From Flavobacteriales bacterium 33_180_T64 (lineage in GTDB: Bacteria; Bacteroidota; Bacteroidia; Flavobacteriales; Flavobacteriaceae): 64,000 bases of DNA. Both the position numbers and the translations under genes were made by a program. The stretch lies in the NCBI GenBank assembly GCA_002162685.1, contig MAAQ01000018.1, forward strand, positions 124,001-188,000, read 5' to 3'. Shown piece after piece: positions 9,487-17,742 of the stretch (positions are counted from its first letter, which is position 1; the number at the start of each line of letters is the position of its first letter). The notes below the pieces were generated by a model, which did not search any database, was not told where the DNA came from, and saw nothing but the letters and a program-made list of their open reading frames with translations.

Positions 9487-10851
9487 ATGAATGTACATTT
9501 TATTGCAATAGGAGGAAGTGCTATGCACAATCTAGCTCTAGCATTACACAATAAAGGCTACCAGGTTACTGGAAGTGATGATACTATTTTTGAGCCTTCA
9601 AAATCACGATTAAAAGCTAAGGGATTATTGCCAATAGAATTTGGATGGTTTCCAGAGAAAATTACATCAAATTTAGATGCTATTGTTTTAGGGATGCATG
9701 CCAAAGCAGATAACCCAGAGTTATTAAAAGCTCAAGAGTTGGATATTAAAATTTATAGTTATCCAGAATTTTTATACGAGCAGTCCAAACATAAAACACG
9801 TGTGGTTATTGGTGGATCCCATGGGAAAACAACCATTACATCTATGATTTTGCATGTTATGCATTATCATGACCGTGATGTTGATTATATGGTTGGTGCG
9901 CAATTAGAAGGTTTTGATGTGATGGTGAAACTCACTGAGGAGAACGATTTTATCGTCTTAGAAGGCGATGAGTATTTAAGCTCACCAATTGATAGACGGC
10001 CGAAATTTCATTTGTACAAACCTAATATCGCTTTGTTAAGTGGTATTGCTTGGGATCATATTAATGTATTTCCTACCTATGAAAATTATCTGGAGCAGTT
10101 TTCCATATTTGTAGATAGTATTGTGCAAGGTGGAAGTGTCAACTATAATGAAGAAGATCCAGAAGTGAAAGCCGTTGTAGAAGCTAGTGAGAATCCTATA
10201 CGTAAACTTGCTTATCAAACACCAGAATACCGTGTAGAAAACGGACAAACATTACTTGCTACACCAGAAGGCGATTTGCCTATTGAAGTCTTCGGAAATC
10301 ATAATCTAAATAATCTTGCTGGTGCCAAATGGATTTGTCAGCATATGGGAATTGACGAAGATGATTTCTATGAAGCTATTGCGACATTTAAAGGGGCTAG
10401 TAAACGCTTAGAGAAAATTGCAGAAAGCTCTAATAGTGTTGCCTATAAAGATTTTGCACATTCACCAAGTAAAGTTGCAGCGACAACCAAAGCAGTAAAA
10501 GAACAGTATGCTAATAGAACATTAGTAGCCTGTTTAGAATTGCATACTTATAGTAGTTTAAACGCTGAGTTTTTAAAAGAGTATAAAGGCGCTTTGGATG
10601 CAGCAGATGTTGCTGTTGTGTTCTATTCACCTCATGCTGTTAAAATTAAAAAGTTGGAAGAAGTGACTCAGGAGCAAATCGCTACTGCTTTTGAACGTGA
10701 TGATTTGGTTATTTATACCAATCCAGACGATTTTAAATCGTATTTATTTTCTCAGAGTTTTGATAATAAAGCATTATTATTAATGAGCTCAGGTAATTAT
10801 GGTGGCTTAGATTTTGATGAGGTTGCAGGTTTAATTAATTTGAATTCATAA
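9487..10851 (+). CDS. mpl: UDP-N-acetylmuramate:L-alanyl-gamma-D-glutamyl-meso-DAP ligase (Mpl)
   Basis: A Mur ligase of 454 residues that rejoins recovered murein tripeptide to UDP-MurNAc in peptidoglycan recycling, in the cytoplasm. The N-terminus MNVHFIAIGGSAMHNLALAL is the Rossmann-like UDP-binding domain. The ATP P-loop GGSHGKTT is at residues 109-116 and is followed by the central ligase segment VLEGDEYLSS. The C-terminal domain contains DFAHSPSK, which corresponds to the DFAHHP-type stretch of Mpl and separates it from MurC. The frame is open back to a TTG at 9463, but that codon lies in the -7 element, so the ATG at 9487 is chosen. The gene stands alone and its 3' end overlaps a convergent small membrane gene by 17 bp. 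Confidence 0.9.
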   Translation: MNVHFIAIGGSAMHNLALALHNKGYQVTGSDDTIFEPSKSRLKAKGLLPIEFGWFPEKITSNLDAIVLGMHAKADNPELLKAQELDIKIYSYPEFLYEQSKHKTRVVIGGSHGKTTITSMILHVMHYHDRDVDYMVGAQLEGFDVMVKLTEENDFIVLEGDEYLSSPIDRRPKFHLYKPNIALLSGIAWDHINVFPTYENYLEQFSIFVDSIVQGGSVNYNEEDPEVKAVVEASENPIRKLAYQTPEYRVENGQTLLATPEGDLPIEVFGNHNLNNLAGAKWICQHMGIDEDDFYEAIATFKGASKRLEKIAESSNSVAYKDFAHSPSKVAATTKAVKEQYANRTLVACLELHTYSSLNAEFLKEYKGALDAADVAVVFYSPHAVKIKKLEEVTQEQIATAFERDDLVIYTNPDDFKSYLFSQSFDNKALLLMSSGNYGGLDFDEVAGLINLNS

Positions 10852-11062
10852 GTACTAAGGCTAAATAAAACACGCCGAGCAATAAAATAACTTTAAATAA
10901 CCATCCTACTAAAGCATTTTTCCAAATTTGATTTTCTTTATATAAAGTATCAAATTTTTTAGTGCCAAGAAAGAAGAAATACCTAACGATTGCACCCATC
11001 CATTCAGATGTTTTAAATTCACTATCACCACTAGTATTCCATTTTAAGTTATTATTTTTCAT
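10835..11062 (-). CDS. Small single-span membrane protein, unknown function
   Basis: This 75-residue protein has a charged N-terminal half (KNNNLKWNTSGDSEFKTSEW), a middle FFFLGTKKFDTLYKENQIW and one C-terminal membrane helix (GWLFKVILLLGVFYLALVLM). I do not recognise the family. It converges on mpl and overlaps its last 17 bp. No shared operon partner is visible. The start is the ATG facing the upstream spacer. A real small gene is favoured because the helix is well formed, but coding evidence is limited to length and composition. Confidence 0.65.
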   Translation of the reverse strand: MKNNNLKWNTSGDSEFKTSEWMGAIVRYFFFLGTKKFDTLYKENQIWKNALVGWLFKVILLLGVFYLALVLMNSN

Positions 11063-11238
11063 AGTTCAAGAAACTTCAACATTAGTATACTAATTGGTAT
11101 TCAAGATGAAGAATTTGTTACAGCATAGCTATATAATAAGTTGAATTTATATGCGTTATTCTTACATCTAACCAAACCAATTTATACTATTCAACAGCTT
11201 TACGTTTAATTAATTAATAATCAAAAACCAATGTAATT

Positions 11239-11880
11239 ATGATGAAACGTATTCTATTAAGTGTATGTGTTTTTTCAATTGTATGTTCGTGTACGAGTGA
11301 TGATTCTCAAACTCCAGATGATCAAGTAGCAAATTTTTATGCTTTAACAGTAGGCAATTCTTGGGAGTATAAAAACTACAAATACAATTCAAATTCTGAA
11401 ACCTATGAAGATACTGGTGTTGTAGATGCTGTTAGTATTGTAAGTGTCGAAGATATTTCTGGAAACACCTATTTTAAGTTTAGACGATTAACTACAGGTA
11501 ATGAAGAAGGAATAACATTTTGTAATCCAAATGGTGAACATTTTGAATACTTAAGAGAAGCTAATGGTAATCTTATTGATAGTGAAGGTGCTATTAAATT
11601 CACAAATAATGATTTTTCTGAAAGGCTGCTTCAGGAGAATTCTTGGGGAGATGTTGTAGAGCAATTAGTAGAAGGTAGTACTGAGCTTATAGTAGAATCG
11701 GGTACCTTTACTTGTGTTAATTCTGAACGCTATGCAGTAACGCCAGAAGGTGATCAATTACCTGGATTGGACCGTTTTTATTATGCTGAAGGAGTTGGAT
11801 TAGTATACGATACTTCTTCTTTTATATCTAATGAAATACCAAGTATTATTAGACGTTTAGATGTTTATACTGTGCAATAA
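11239..11880 (+). CDS. Lipoprotein, probably surface exposed, unknown function
   Basis: A 213-residue protein with a type II signal peptide: MMKRILLSVCVFSIVCSC, where the Cys before TSDDSQ is the likely lipidated residue. Acidic residues directly after the lipid Cys (TSDD) resemble the lipoprotein export signal that carries Bacteroidota lipoproteins to the cell surface. The mature protein is mostly beta-type, with ALTVGNSWEYKNYKYNSNSE near the start and DRFYYAEGVGLVYDTSSF near the end. This layout is common in flavobacterial lipoproteins of unknown function. MMK allows either of two adjacent starts. It stands alone and ends at a bidirectional terminator. Confidence 0.8.
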   Translation: MMKRILLSVCVFSIVCSCTSDDSQTPDDQVANFYALTVGNSWEYKNYKYNSNSETYEDTGVVDAVSIVSVEDISGNTYFKFRRLTTGNEEGITFCNPNGEHFEYLREANGNLIDSEGAIKFTNNDFSERLLQENSWGDVVEQLVEGSTELIVESGTFTCVNSERYAVTPEGDQLPGLDRFYYAEGVGLVYDTSSFISNEIPSIIRRLDVYTVQ

Positions 11881-11927
11881 TAGATGTGTTGTTCTATAGT
11901 CTAATTTAGATCCTAAAATATTAAAAA

Positions 11928-11956
11928 CTCCAATGGTTAATCATTGGAGCTTTTTT
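11928..11956. terminator. Bidirectional terminator between two convergent lipoprotein genes
   Basis: An 8-bp stem (CTCCAATG/CATTGGAG) with a 6-nt loop is flanked by A5 on the left and T6 on the right. It can therefore stop transcription from both sides. Confidence 0.85.
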
Positions 11957-12008
11957 ATAAAAATAGATAACGCTACTTTTTCTAACACGAAAGTAAAAAT
12001 AAAATTAA

Positions 12009-12638
12009 CTAATAATATGCCGTACCACTAGCAAATAATACTGGATTGCAACAACTTGTTCCATCACAACAAAGAAAATAGTCTACAGTAATGTCTAATG
12101 CAAACTCATAATTGTTTAGCTGACTTGCAGAAGTAAGAGATAATTGATCCATTAATTGACATACAAACTCATTATATGCTCTATTACCATTGGTTGCATT
12201 CAAATATGTACCACCATTAGCACCATATACGTCAAAAGAGATATCTATAGATGTGGAGTTAGAACCATTAGGATTAGTATCGTCAAAATTATAAGTCAGC
12301 CAACTTTGTAAATTAGTCATCCATGAAGCATATCTAGTTGATGTAAGCTCATTTCTTCTTGTTGGATCATAAAAATCATTAAGGTAAATTTGATGGTTAA
12401 CGTATAGATTAGATGTATATGTTCCTCCTTGTTCTGAGCAATAATATGAAGGCATAAAGGAACTTTTGTTACTTTTTATTCCATCTTCGTAAACTTTTAA
12501 ATTGTCTTTAATGAGTTCGTAATTGGTAAGGAATTCCAATTTTTCCTCTTCTTGTATGTTTTCTGTTTCGCAACTTGTATATAATATACCGATAAAAACT
12601 AATGCTATTAGCGTAAGCTTATGCTTTTGATATTTCAT
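12009..12638 (-). CDS. Small lipoprotein with a cysteine-rich C-terminus
   Basis: The 209-residue protein carries a type II signal peptide (LIALVFIGILYTSC, lipid Cys followed by ETENIQEEE). The mature part begins with a charged helical stretch, then a segment with YYCSEQGGTYTSNLYVNH. It ends with three clustered cysteine groups in FLCCDGTSCCNPVLFASG, two of them vicinal pairs. Such clusters suggest disulfides or metal binding, but the family is not recognised. It faces the preceding lipoprotein gene across a shared terminator. About 300 bp of noncoding DNA lies upstream. The function is unknown. Confidence 0.75.
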   Translation of the reverse strand: MKYQKHKLTLIALVFIGILYTSCETENIQEEEKLEFLTNYELIKDNLKVYEDGIKSNKSSFMPSYYCSEQGGTYTSNLYVNHQIYLNDFYDPTRRNELTSTRYASWMTNLQSWLTYNFDDTNPNGSNSTSIDISFDVYGANGGTYLNATNGNRAYNEFVCQLMDQLSLTSASQLNNYEFALDITVDYFLCCDGTSCCNPVLFASGTAYY

Positions 12639-12939
12639 TGTTTTTGAATTTTAATTGTTAATTATTGAAGGTTAAATTGATGTAGTGCGCAACACCTTTG
12701 ATATCAAAATAATAACTTTTAAAAATAAAATTCAAGGCAAATTGTATAAGCGTAAGCATCTATTACATATTTGTAGAGATTAAAATGCTAGTTTTAATAA
12801 TAATTAAATTCAAAAATATTCAGATTTGGTAAAATGATATCAACTTTAGTTCTTACAGAAAGAAATTGATTTTTTCTATTGGTTAGCATTAAAGTTTTTC
12901 TGTAACTAAATATATTTCGATTATTAGTTTATTTTTTAA
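12639..12939. other. AT-rich intergenic region with a possible distant promoter
   Basis: No coding potential is seen. On the minus strand there is a TATTTTTG element (12811-12818) with a TTG 22 bp upstream, which could serve the lipoprotein ending at 12009 through a leader of about 165 nt. A 9-bp inverted repeat (TTACAGAAA near 12852, TTTCTGTAA near 12897) lies just after the stop of the next minus-strand gene and may help to end it. Confidence 0.35.
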
Positions 12940-13362
12940 TTAGTAATCGATGAGTTCCCATAAAATTAAAATTAATACAATTGATCTTGCTGTCCAACTT
13001 AATGTTCTAATCCAGTTGGTTCTAATAACTTTGATGATGAGTTTTGGATCTCCTTCGCTCATGAGTTTTAAATGAATTGGGACTTGGAAAATCATTGTAC
13101 TTAGCCATATAAAAACTAATAAGACAATATTTATTAGATATAAATTTTCAGGATAATAATATAGTAAAATGAGTCCGCTTATGAGTTCTATAGTCATTAT
13201 AGGAATTGTAATAAAACCAGTAATTGCATTTTTTCTTTCGTAAGCAGGAAACTTATTATAATCTATTACCTTAAAAAGCGGATAATGTACAATTTGAACA
13301 AACCAACATAAGCCAGTCATAAAAACAGTAGTAAAAATGTGTAGAATAAGTATGGTTTTCAT
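12940..13362 (-). CDS. Four-helix integral membrane protein, unknown function
   Basis: A 140-residue protein with four predicted membrane segments: MKTILILHIFTTVFMTGLCW, the helix around FITIPIMTIELISGLILLYY, LYLINIVLLVFIWLSTMIF and the C-terminal TARSIVLILILWELI. The loops hold FVQIVHYPLF and QVPIHLKLMSEGDPK. No known family is named with confidence. The ATG overlaps the stop of the PaiB-like gene by 4 bp (ATGA), so the two are almost certainly translated from one mRNA, and this protein may work with that flavin-binding partner. Confidence 0.75.
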   Translation of the reverse strand: MKTILILHIFTTVFMTGLCWFVQIVHYPLFKVIDYNKFPAYERKNAITGFITIPIMTIELISGLILLYYYPENLYLINIVLLVFIWLSTMIFQVPIHLKLMSEGDPKLIIKVIRTNWIRTLSWTARSIVLILILWELIDY

Positions 13363-13952
13363 TTAAAAACGGCATTTACAAACTGCTCAATACTTTCTTG
13401 ATTAGTTCTAATTAATTCCTGCTTGGCATTATTAATATCACGAGGTTTCTTGTCTTGAGAGAGTTTAAATTTGCCTTCCCAATCTGTAATAGTGATCTCA
13501 AACATTTTAATATAGTCTAAGCTTCGATCTAGCCTTGGATTATCTGGTGTTAATACATACTTGTGCTCTGGTGCTTCTAAGAATTTGGTCATAGTTATTA
13601 ATGACTGCTTTAAGGCTATTTTGCTTTCAATAGCTTTTACCTTACCTTTTAAATGGACTTTAATATAGTTCCAAGTTGGTAATTGCGTTGTGCTGTATAT
13701 ACTTGGTGAAATATAACAATTAGGGCCAGAGAATATGATAGTAACAGGGTTATCATCTTTTAACACTGCTGCTTGCGGATTAAATTTATCAATATGTCCA
13801 ATAAGTTTACCATTTTCATAAACTAGAGGTAAGTGTGTAATTAACGGTTGATTGTCATATACTGAAATAACAGTGGCCAATGGATATGCTTTTATAACCT
13901 CAATCATGTGATTTTGGTCATTGTCTTGATGATGTTTTGGAGGGTAATTCAT
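13359..13952 (-). CDS. PaiB-like FMN-binding protein
   Basis: The 197-residue protein belongs to the FMN_bind_2/PaiB family, a split-barrel flavin-binding fold. In Bacillus, PaiB was described as a negative regulator of sporulation and protease genes. The typical N-terminus MNYPPKHH, the segment YPLATVISVYDNQPLITHLP, the VTIIFSGPNCYISPSIY strand and the TWNYIKVHLKGKVK stretch are all present. It is the first gene of a two-gene unit and overlaps the following membrane-protein gene by 4 bp. No DNA-binding domain is visible, so a regulatory role cannot be taken for granted; a flavin-dependent reductase is an alternative. Confidence 0.85.
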   Translation of the reverse strand: MNYPPKHHQDNDQNHMIEVIKAYPLATVISVYDNQPLITHLPLVYENGKLIGHIDKFNPQAAVLKDDNPVTIIFSGPNCYISPSIYSTTQLPTWNYIKVHLKGKVKAIESKIALKQSLITMTKFLEAPEHKYVLTPDNPRLDRSLDYIKMFEITITDWEGKFKLSQDKKPRDINNAKQELIRTNQESIEQFVNAVFK

Positions 13953-14068
13953 GCTTATTAGATCAATTTTTTTATGAGTAGTTGTATATATTTTACAGAA
14001 ATATAGTATTTTTTCTATATATTGGTTTGCATTTAATACCTCAGAAAGTTACAATATATCTTTATGTC

Positions 14069-14767
14069 ATGACAGAAAAACCAACATCATTTTCTATTAA
14101 AAATTGGTCGCAAGCAGATCGTCCTAGAGAGAAGCTTCGTGACAAAGGAAAGGCGATTTTAAGTGATGCCGAATTAGTAGCCATACTACTTGGGTCTGGA
14201 AATAGAAACGAGAGTGCTGTAGCTTTAAGTAAACGTATATTGGCTAGTCTAGATCATAATTTATATGAACTTGGTAAGCTATCATTAAAGCAGTTGATGT
14301 CTTTTAAAGGAATTGGAGAGGCAAAGGCAATCACTATTGTTGCAGCAATGGAATTAGGTAAGCGCAGGCGAGGAGAAGACGCATTGCAGAAAAATAAAAT
14401 AACCTCAAGTGCTTCGGTTTTTGAATTGATGCAACCCATAATTGGTGAATTGTCTCATGAAGAATTTTGGATTTTGTATTTGAATAATTCTAATAAAGTG
14501 ATTCAAAAAAGTCAACTAAGTAAAGGTGGTATAACAGGAACTATAGTTGATGTGCGTTTAGTCTTGAAAAATGCTTTAGAAGTAGGTGCAGTAAGTCTTC
14601 TTTTAGTTCATAATCATCCGTCAGGAACCTTAAAACCAAGTGAAGCCGATAAATTGATTACTCAAAAATTAAAAGTCGCTGCACAAAGTCTAGATATTAA
14701 AGTTTTAGATCATGTAATTGTCACCGAAAAAGCATATTTTAGTTTTGCCGATGAAAATTTATTATAA
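14069..14767 (+). CDS. radC: RadC family JAB-domain protein
   Basis: The 232-residue protein starts MTEKPTSFSIKNWSQADRP. It has an N-terminal helix-hairpin-helix region (LMSFKGIGEAKAITIVAAME) and a C-terminal JAB/MPN domain with metal-binding motif VHNHPSG followed by PSEAD, the RadC signature. RadC was named for DNA repair, but its biochemical role is unsettled. The reading frame is open upstream to a TTG at 13982, but homologues begin at about the chosen ATG and the extension has no conserved sequence. It is followed after 38 bp by the deacetylase-like gene and the HAD gene on the same strand. Confidence 0.92.
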   Translation: MTEKPTSFSIKNWSQADRPREKLRDKGKAILSDAELVAILLGSGNRNESAVALSKRILASLDHNLYELGKLSLKQLMSFKGIGEAKAITIVAAMELGKRRRGEDALQKNKITSSASVFELMQPIIGELSHEEFWILYLNNSNKVIQKSQLSKGGITGTIVDVRLVLKNALEVGAVSLLLVHNHPSGTLKPSEADKLITQKLKVAAQSLDIKVLDHVIVTEKAYFSFADENLL

Positions 14768-14805
14768 TTTTACTGAAAATTGATTACTGAACACGACATA
14801 CTAAA

Positions 14806-16107
14806 TTGCTACTAGTTTATACACATAAAATTACGCCTAGATTACGATTTACATTCAAGCATTTGTGTACAAGAATTCTTGGGATACCAGTATCTTTTAC
14901 AACAACGATTGAAGAGTTTATTGCACACGATAGTTTAAAAATGTCATACACACGACAGCCATTGAGTAATGAGGTTTTTGTTAGAAATCATGAATTACTT
15001 TTTGAGCAAGGTTTATCAGATATTGATATTAATGTGCAAAACTGGGAGGATACAAAATGTTTTTTTTCAACAGGAGAGAAAAGTGCATTACCATATGATA
15101 TTTTTGCTGCTTCCTTTTATTTATTGAGTCGTTATGAAGAATATCTTCCGCATGTAAAAGATGATTATGGACGATTTACAGCTACAGAAAGTTTAGCATA
15201 TAAACATCAATTTTTAAATCAGCCAGTAGTTGACATATGGGCTTACAAACTAAGACAGGTATTAGAACAAAAATTTGAAACGTTTATATTTCCGAAGCGA
15301 ACCTACAACATACAGCCTGTAATAGACGTGCCAATGGCATATTATTTTAAACAAAAAGGTATAATGCGAACCGTTGGAGGTGCGTTAAACGATTTGTTTA
15401 GGCTTAGATTAAGAGGTTTGTATCAGCGATTTTTAGTGTTATTTGGTTTTAATCGTGATCCTTATGATACGTTTAAATGGATTATTAATAAGCAAAAACA
15501 ATACAAATTTAAGTTTCGGGTATTTTTCTTAATAGGCGATTTTTCTACCTATGATAAAAATATTAGTATCAATAAAAAGAAGTTTGTCTCACTAATAAAA
15601 TCTGTTTCAGATTATTGCAGGATTGGACTTAAAGCGTCCTACTTTGCATTAGATGATATTGCTATTCTGAAGAAAGAAAAAAAGAATATAGAATTCGTCA
15701 CTAATTATGAATTAGAAGCGTCTCGTAATTCGTTTTCTAAAGTTAACCTTCCAATATCATATCGCAATTTGATTGAGTTAGAAATAAAAGAAGATTTTAC
15801 GATGGGTTATTTAAATTATTTAGGGTTTAGAGCAGGTACATGTACACCCTTTTTATTTTATGATTTAGACTTTGAGACACCAACTCCATTGTTAATTAAT
15901 TCATTTCATTGTATCGATTATTCGATGCTAAAACATCAATCACAATTAGATAAAGAGCAGGAATTACAGCGTTTAATAGATTCGGTAAAACGTGTTAATG
16001 GTACGTTTACTCCAGTATTTCATAATTACAGCTTTGGGAGTGACCCAAGATGGAAAGGTTTTAAAAAATTATTTACTCAAATATTAGATTCAACAAATGA
16101 AGGTTAA
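14806..16107 (+). CDS. Polysaccharide-deacetylase-like protein
   Basis: A 433-residue cytoplasmic-looking protein without a signal peptide. The N-terminal domain (MLLVYTHKITPRLRFTFKHL, then LPYDIFAASFYLLSRYEEYL) is typical of flavobacterial proteins annotated as polysaccharide deacetylases. The C-terminal domain contains GLKASYF, YRAGT-like FRAGTCTPFLFYDLDFETPT and HNYSFG near the end. The usual NodB metal motifs (TFDDG, HxxxH) are not evident, so activity is uncertain. Translation appears to start at TTG, the codon that aligns with the family N-terminus. The 3' end overlaps the HAD gene by 11 bp, which indicates coupled translation. Confidence 0.75.
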   Translation: MLLVYTHKITPRLRFTFKHLCTRILGIPVSFTTTIEEFIAHDSLKMSYTRQPLSNEVFVRNHELLFEQGLSDIDINVQNWEDTKCFFSTGEKSALPYDIFAASFYLLSRYEEYLPHVKDDYGRFTATESLAYKHQFLNQPVVDIWAYKLRQVLEQKFETFIFPKRTYNIQPVIDVPMAYYFKQKGIMRTVGGALNDLFRLRLRGLYQRFLVLFGFNRDPYDTFKWIINKQKQYKFKFRVFFLIGDFSTYDKNISINKKKFVSLIKSVSDYCRIGLKASYFALDDIAILKKEKKNIEFVTNYELEASRNSFSKVNLPISYRNLIELEIKEDFTMGYLNYLGFRAGTCTPFLFYDLDFETPTPLLINSFHCIDYSMLKHQSQLDKEQELQRLIDSVKRVNGTFTPVFHNYSFGSDPRWKGFKKLFTQILDSTNEG

Positions 16108-16786
16108 AGGCATAAAGCATATATTTTTTGATTTAGATCATACACTTTGGGATTTTGATAAAAATTCGGCACTCACATTTGAGAAAATTTTCGAGGTTCA
16201 CAATATTGCTGTTAGTACCAGTGATTTTTTATCGGTTTATGAGCCTATAAATCTTAATTATTGGAAATTATATAGAGAAGAAAAAATAGATAAAGAGAAT
16301 TTGAGATATAAACGTTTAAAAGATTCGTTTGTTGCTGTAGATTATCATGTTTCTGATGACGTTATAAATAAACTATCGGAAGATTATATCACTTATCTCA
16401 CAACGTTTAATCATCTTTTTGATGGTACAATTGAAATTTTAGAGCATTTACATACGTACTATCACTTGCATATCATAACTAACGGTTTTGAAGAAGCGCA
16501 ACAAAGAAAGATGGATAATGCTAATATAGCACGCTATTTTAAAACGATTACAAATTCTGAAGCAGCAGGTGTTAAGAAACCTAATCCTATTATTTTTAAT
16601 CATGCACTCGATTTAGCAAAAGCAAAAGCTGATGAAAGTATAATGATTGGCGATAATTTTGAAGCTGATATCATAGGCGCAATGGATGTTGGTTTAGATG
16701 TCATTTTATTTAATTACCATAATTATGATGCTAGTGATACTATTAAGCAAGTAAAAGAATTGCAAGATTTAAAGCGATTTTTATAA
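16097..16786 (+). CDS. YjjG-type HAD nucleotidase
   Basis: The 229-residue HAD-superfamily phosphatase has motif I FFDLDHTLWDFDKN, where the first Asp is the nucleophile, an HAD cap helix region, motif II in HIITNG, motif III Lys in GVKKPNP and motif IV MIGDNFEADIIGA. This pattern and the length match the YjjG group, which dephosphorylates nucleotides, preferring non-canonical pyrimidine ones (house-cleaning). It acts in the cytoplasm. The start overlaps the preceding gene by 11 bp. Sugar-phosphate phosphatases of the same superfamily are the alternative. Confidence 0.85.
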   Translation: MKVKGIKHIFFDLDHTLWDFDKNSALTFEKIFEVHNIAVSTSDFLSVYEPINLNYWKLYREEKIDKENLRYKRLKDSFVAVDYHVSDDVINKLSEDYITYLTTFNHLFDGTIEILEHLHTYYHLHIITNGFEEAQQRKMDNANIARYFKTITNSEAAGVKKPNPIIFNHALDLAKAKADESIMIGDNFEADIIGAMDVGLDVILFNYHNYDASDTIKQVKELQDLKRFL

Positions 16787-16801
16787 TGTTATCACGAGTA
16801 T

Positions 16802-16843
16802 TATTTTTGCAGATAAATAGTTCTATATACACAAAGTGTATAT
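16802..16843 (+). promoter_or_regulatory. -7 element and palindromic candidate operator
   Basis: TATTTTTG (16802-16809) matches the -7 consensus; no clear TTTG is seen at -33. Fifteen bases later is an inverted repeat with 8-bp arms and a 3-bp centre, ATATACAC/GTGTATAT (16825-16843). It lies in the leader of the following gene and is a possible repressor site or hairpin. Confidence 0.45.
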
Positions 16844-16878
16844 TTACAACTTAGAGTTAATCCTAATTTTTGTTTTAT

Positions 16879-17742
16879 ATGAATAAATTACGATACATAG
16901 TCATGCTACTTATAATTGGTCAAACAACTTTAAGTGCACAAAATTCTGTAAACGATTATAAGTATATCGTTATACCTGCACAATACGAGTTTTTAAAATC
17001 TCATGACCAATACCAATTAAATTCGCTTACTAAGTTTTTATTCAATAAATACGGATTTACAGCATTTATTGAAGACGAAAATTTGCCTGAAGATTTAAGT
17101 CAGAATCGATGTCTAGCATTAAAATCTAATGTTGAAGAAGTAAAAGGTGGTTTATTGAAAACTAAGCTTCAAATTAATTTAATTGATTGCCGAGGTCGTG
17201 TTGTGATGAGTTCAAAAATTGGGGAGACAAAGATCAAAGAATATAAAAAAGCTTATAGTGTGGCACTTAGACAAGCATTTGAAACATACCAGTTTTTAAA
17301 TTATAAATATAAGCCTAGCGAAAAGTTATCTACTGTCACAACTATGCCTTCTGAAGTAAAAGAAAGCGAAGCTAAAAAAGAAATTGAACGCTTGAAAAAA
17401 GAGGTTGAAGCGCTTAAAGAAAAGAAAAAAGAAAGTGCTAAAGCTGTTTCAGTTCCTGAAGTAGATGTCGTTAAGTCCTCAGAAAAAGAAGTTAAAATTA
17501 TTAAAGCTGTTGTTGAAGCAAAAGAAGATACTAATATGCTTTATGCGCAACCTATAGACAATGGCTTTCAAATTGTAAATACAATTCCCGAAAAAGTAAT
17601 GGTACTTTTCTATTCAGGATTAAAAGATGTGTTCATTGTAGAAGGAAAAGATGCTATTGTTTATAAAAAAGGAACTGTTTGGGTTTTAGCAGAAAACGTT
17701 GGTGCTTCTCTTAAATCTGAAACCATAACGATCAAGTTTTAA
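16879..17742 (+). CDS. Secreted coiled-coil protein, unknown function
   Basis: The 287-residue protein has a signal peptide (MNKLRYIVMLLIIGQTTLSA-Q). The N-terminal half (KYIVIPAQYEFLKSHDQYQL, then LTKFLFNKYGFTAFIEDENL) is a compact domain that I recall from hypothetical flavobacterial proteins. It is followed by a charged coiled coil (EIERLKKEVEALKEKKKESA) and a C-terminal beta domain (DNGFQIVNTIPEKVMVLFYS). A TTG at 16870 is in frame, but the ATG at 16879 puts the signal peptide at the N-terminus. Its stop is nested with the stop of convergent rarA inside TTAA. It is likely periplasmic; the role is unknown. Confidence 0.8.
   Translation: MNKLRYIVMLLIIGQTTLSAQNSVNDYKYIVIPAQYEFLKSHDQYQLNSLTKFLFNKYGFTAFIEDENLPEDLSQNRCLALKSNVEEVKGGLLKTKLQINLIDCRGRVVMSSKIGETKIKEYKKAYSVALRQAFETYQFLNYKYKPSEKLSTVTTMPSEVKESEAKKEIERLKKEVEALKEKKKESAKAVSVPEVDVVKSSEKEVKIIKAVVEAKEDTNMLYAQPIDNGFQIVNTIPEKVMVLFYSGLKDVFIVEGKDAIVYKKGTVWVLAENVGASLKSETITIKF

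Noticed and set aside
13982-14068. N-terminal extension of radC from a TTG
   Set aside because: The extension has a hydrophobic, non-conserved composition, and the family start fits the ATG at 14069.
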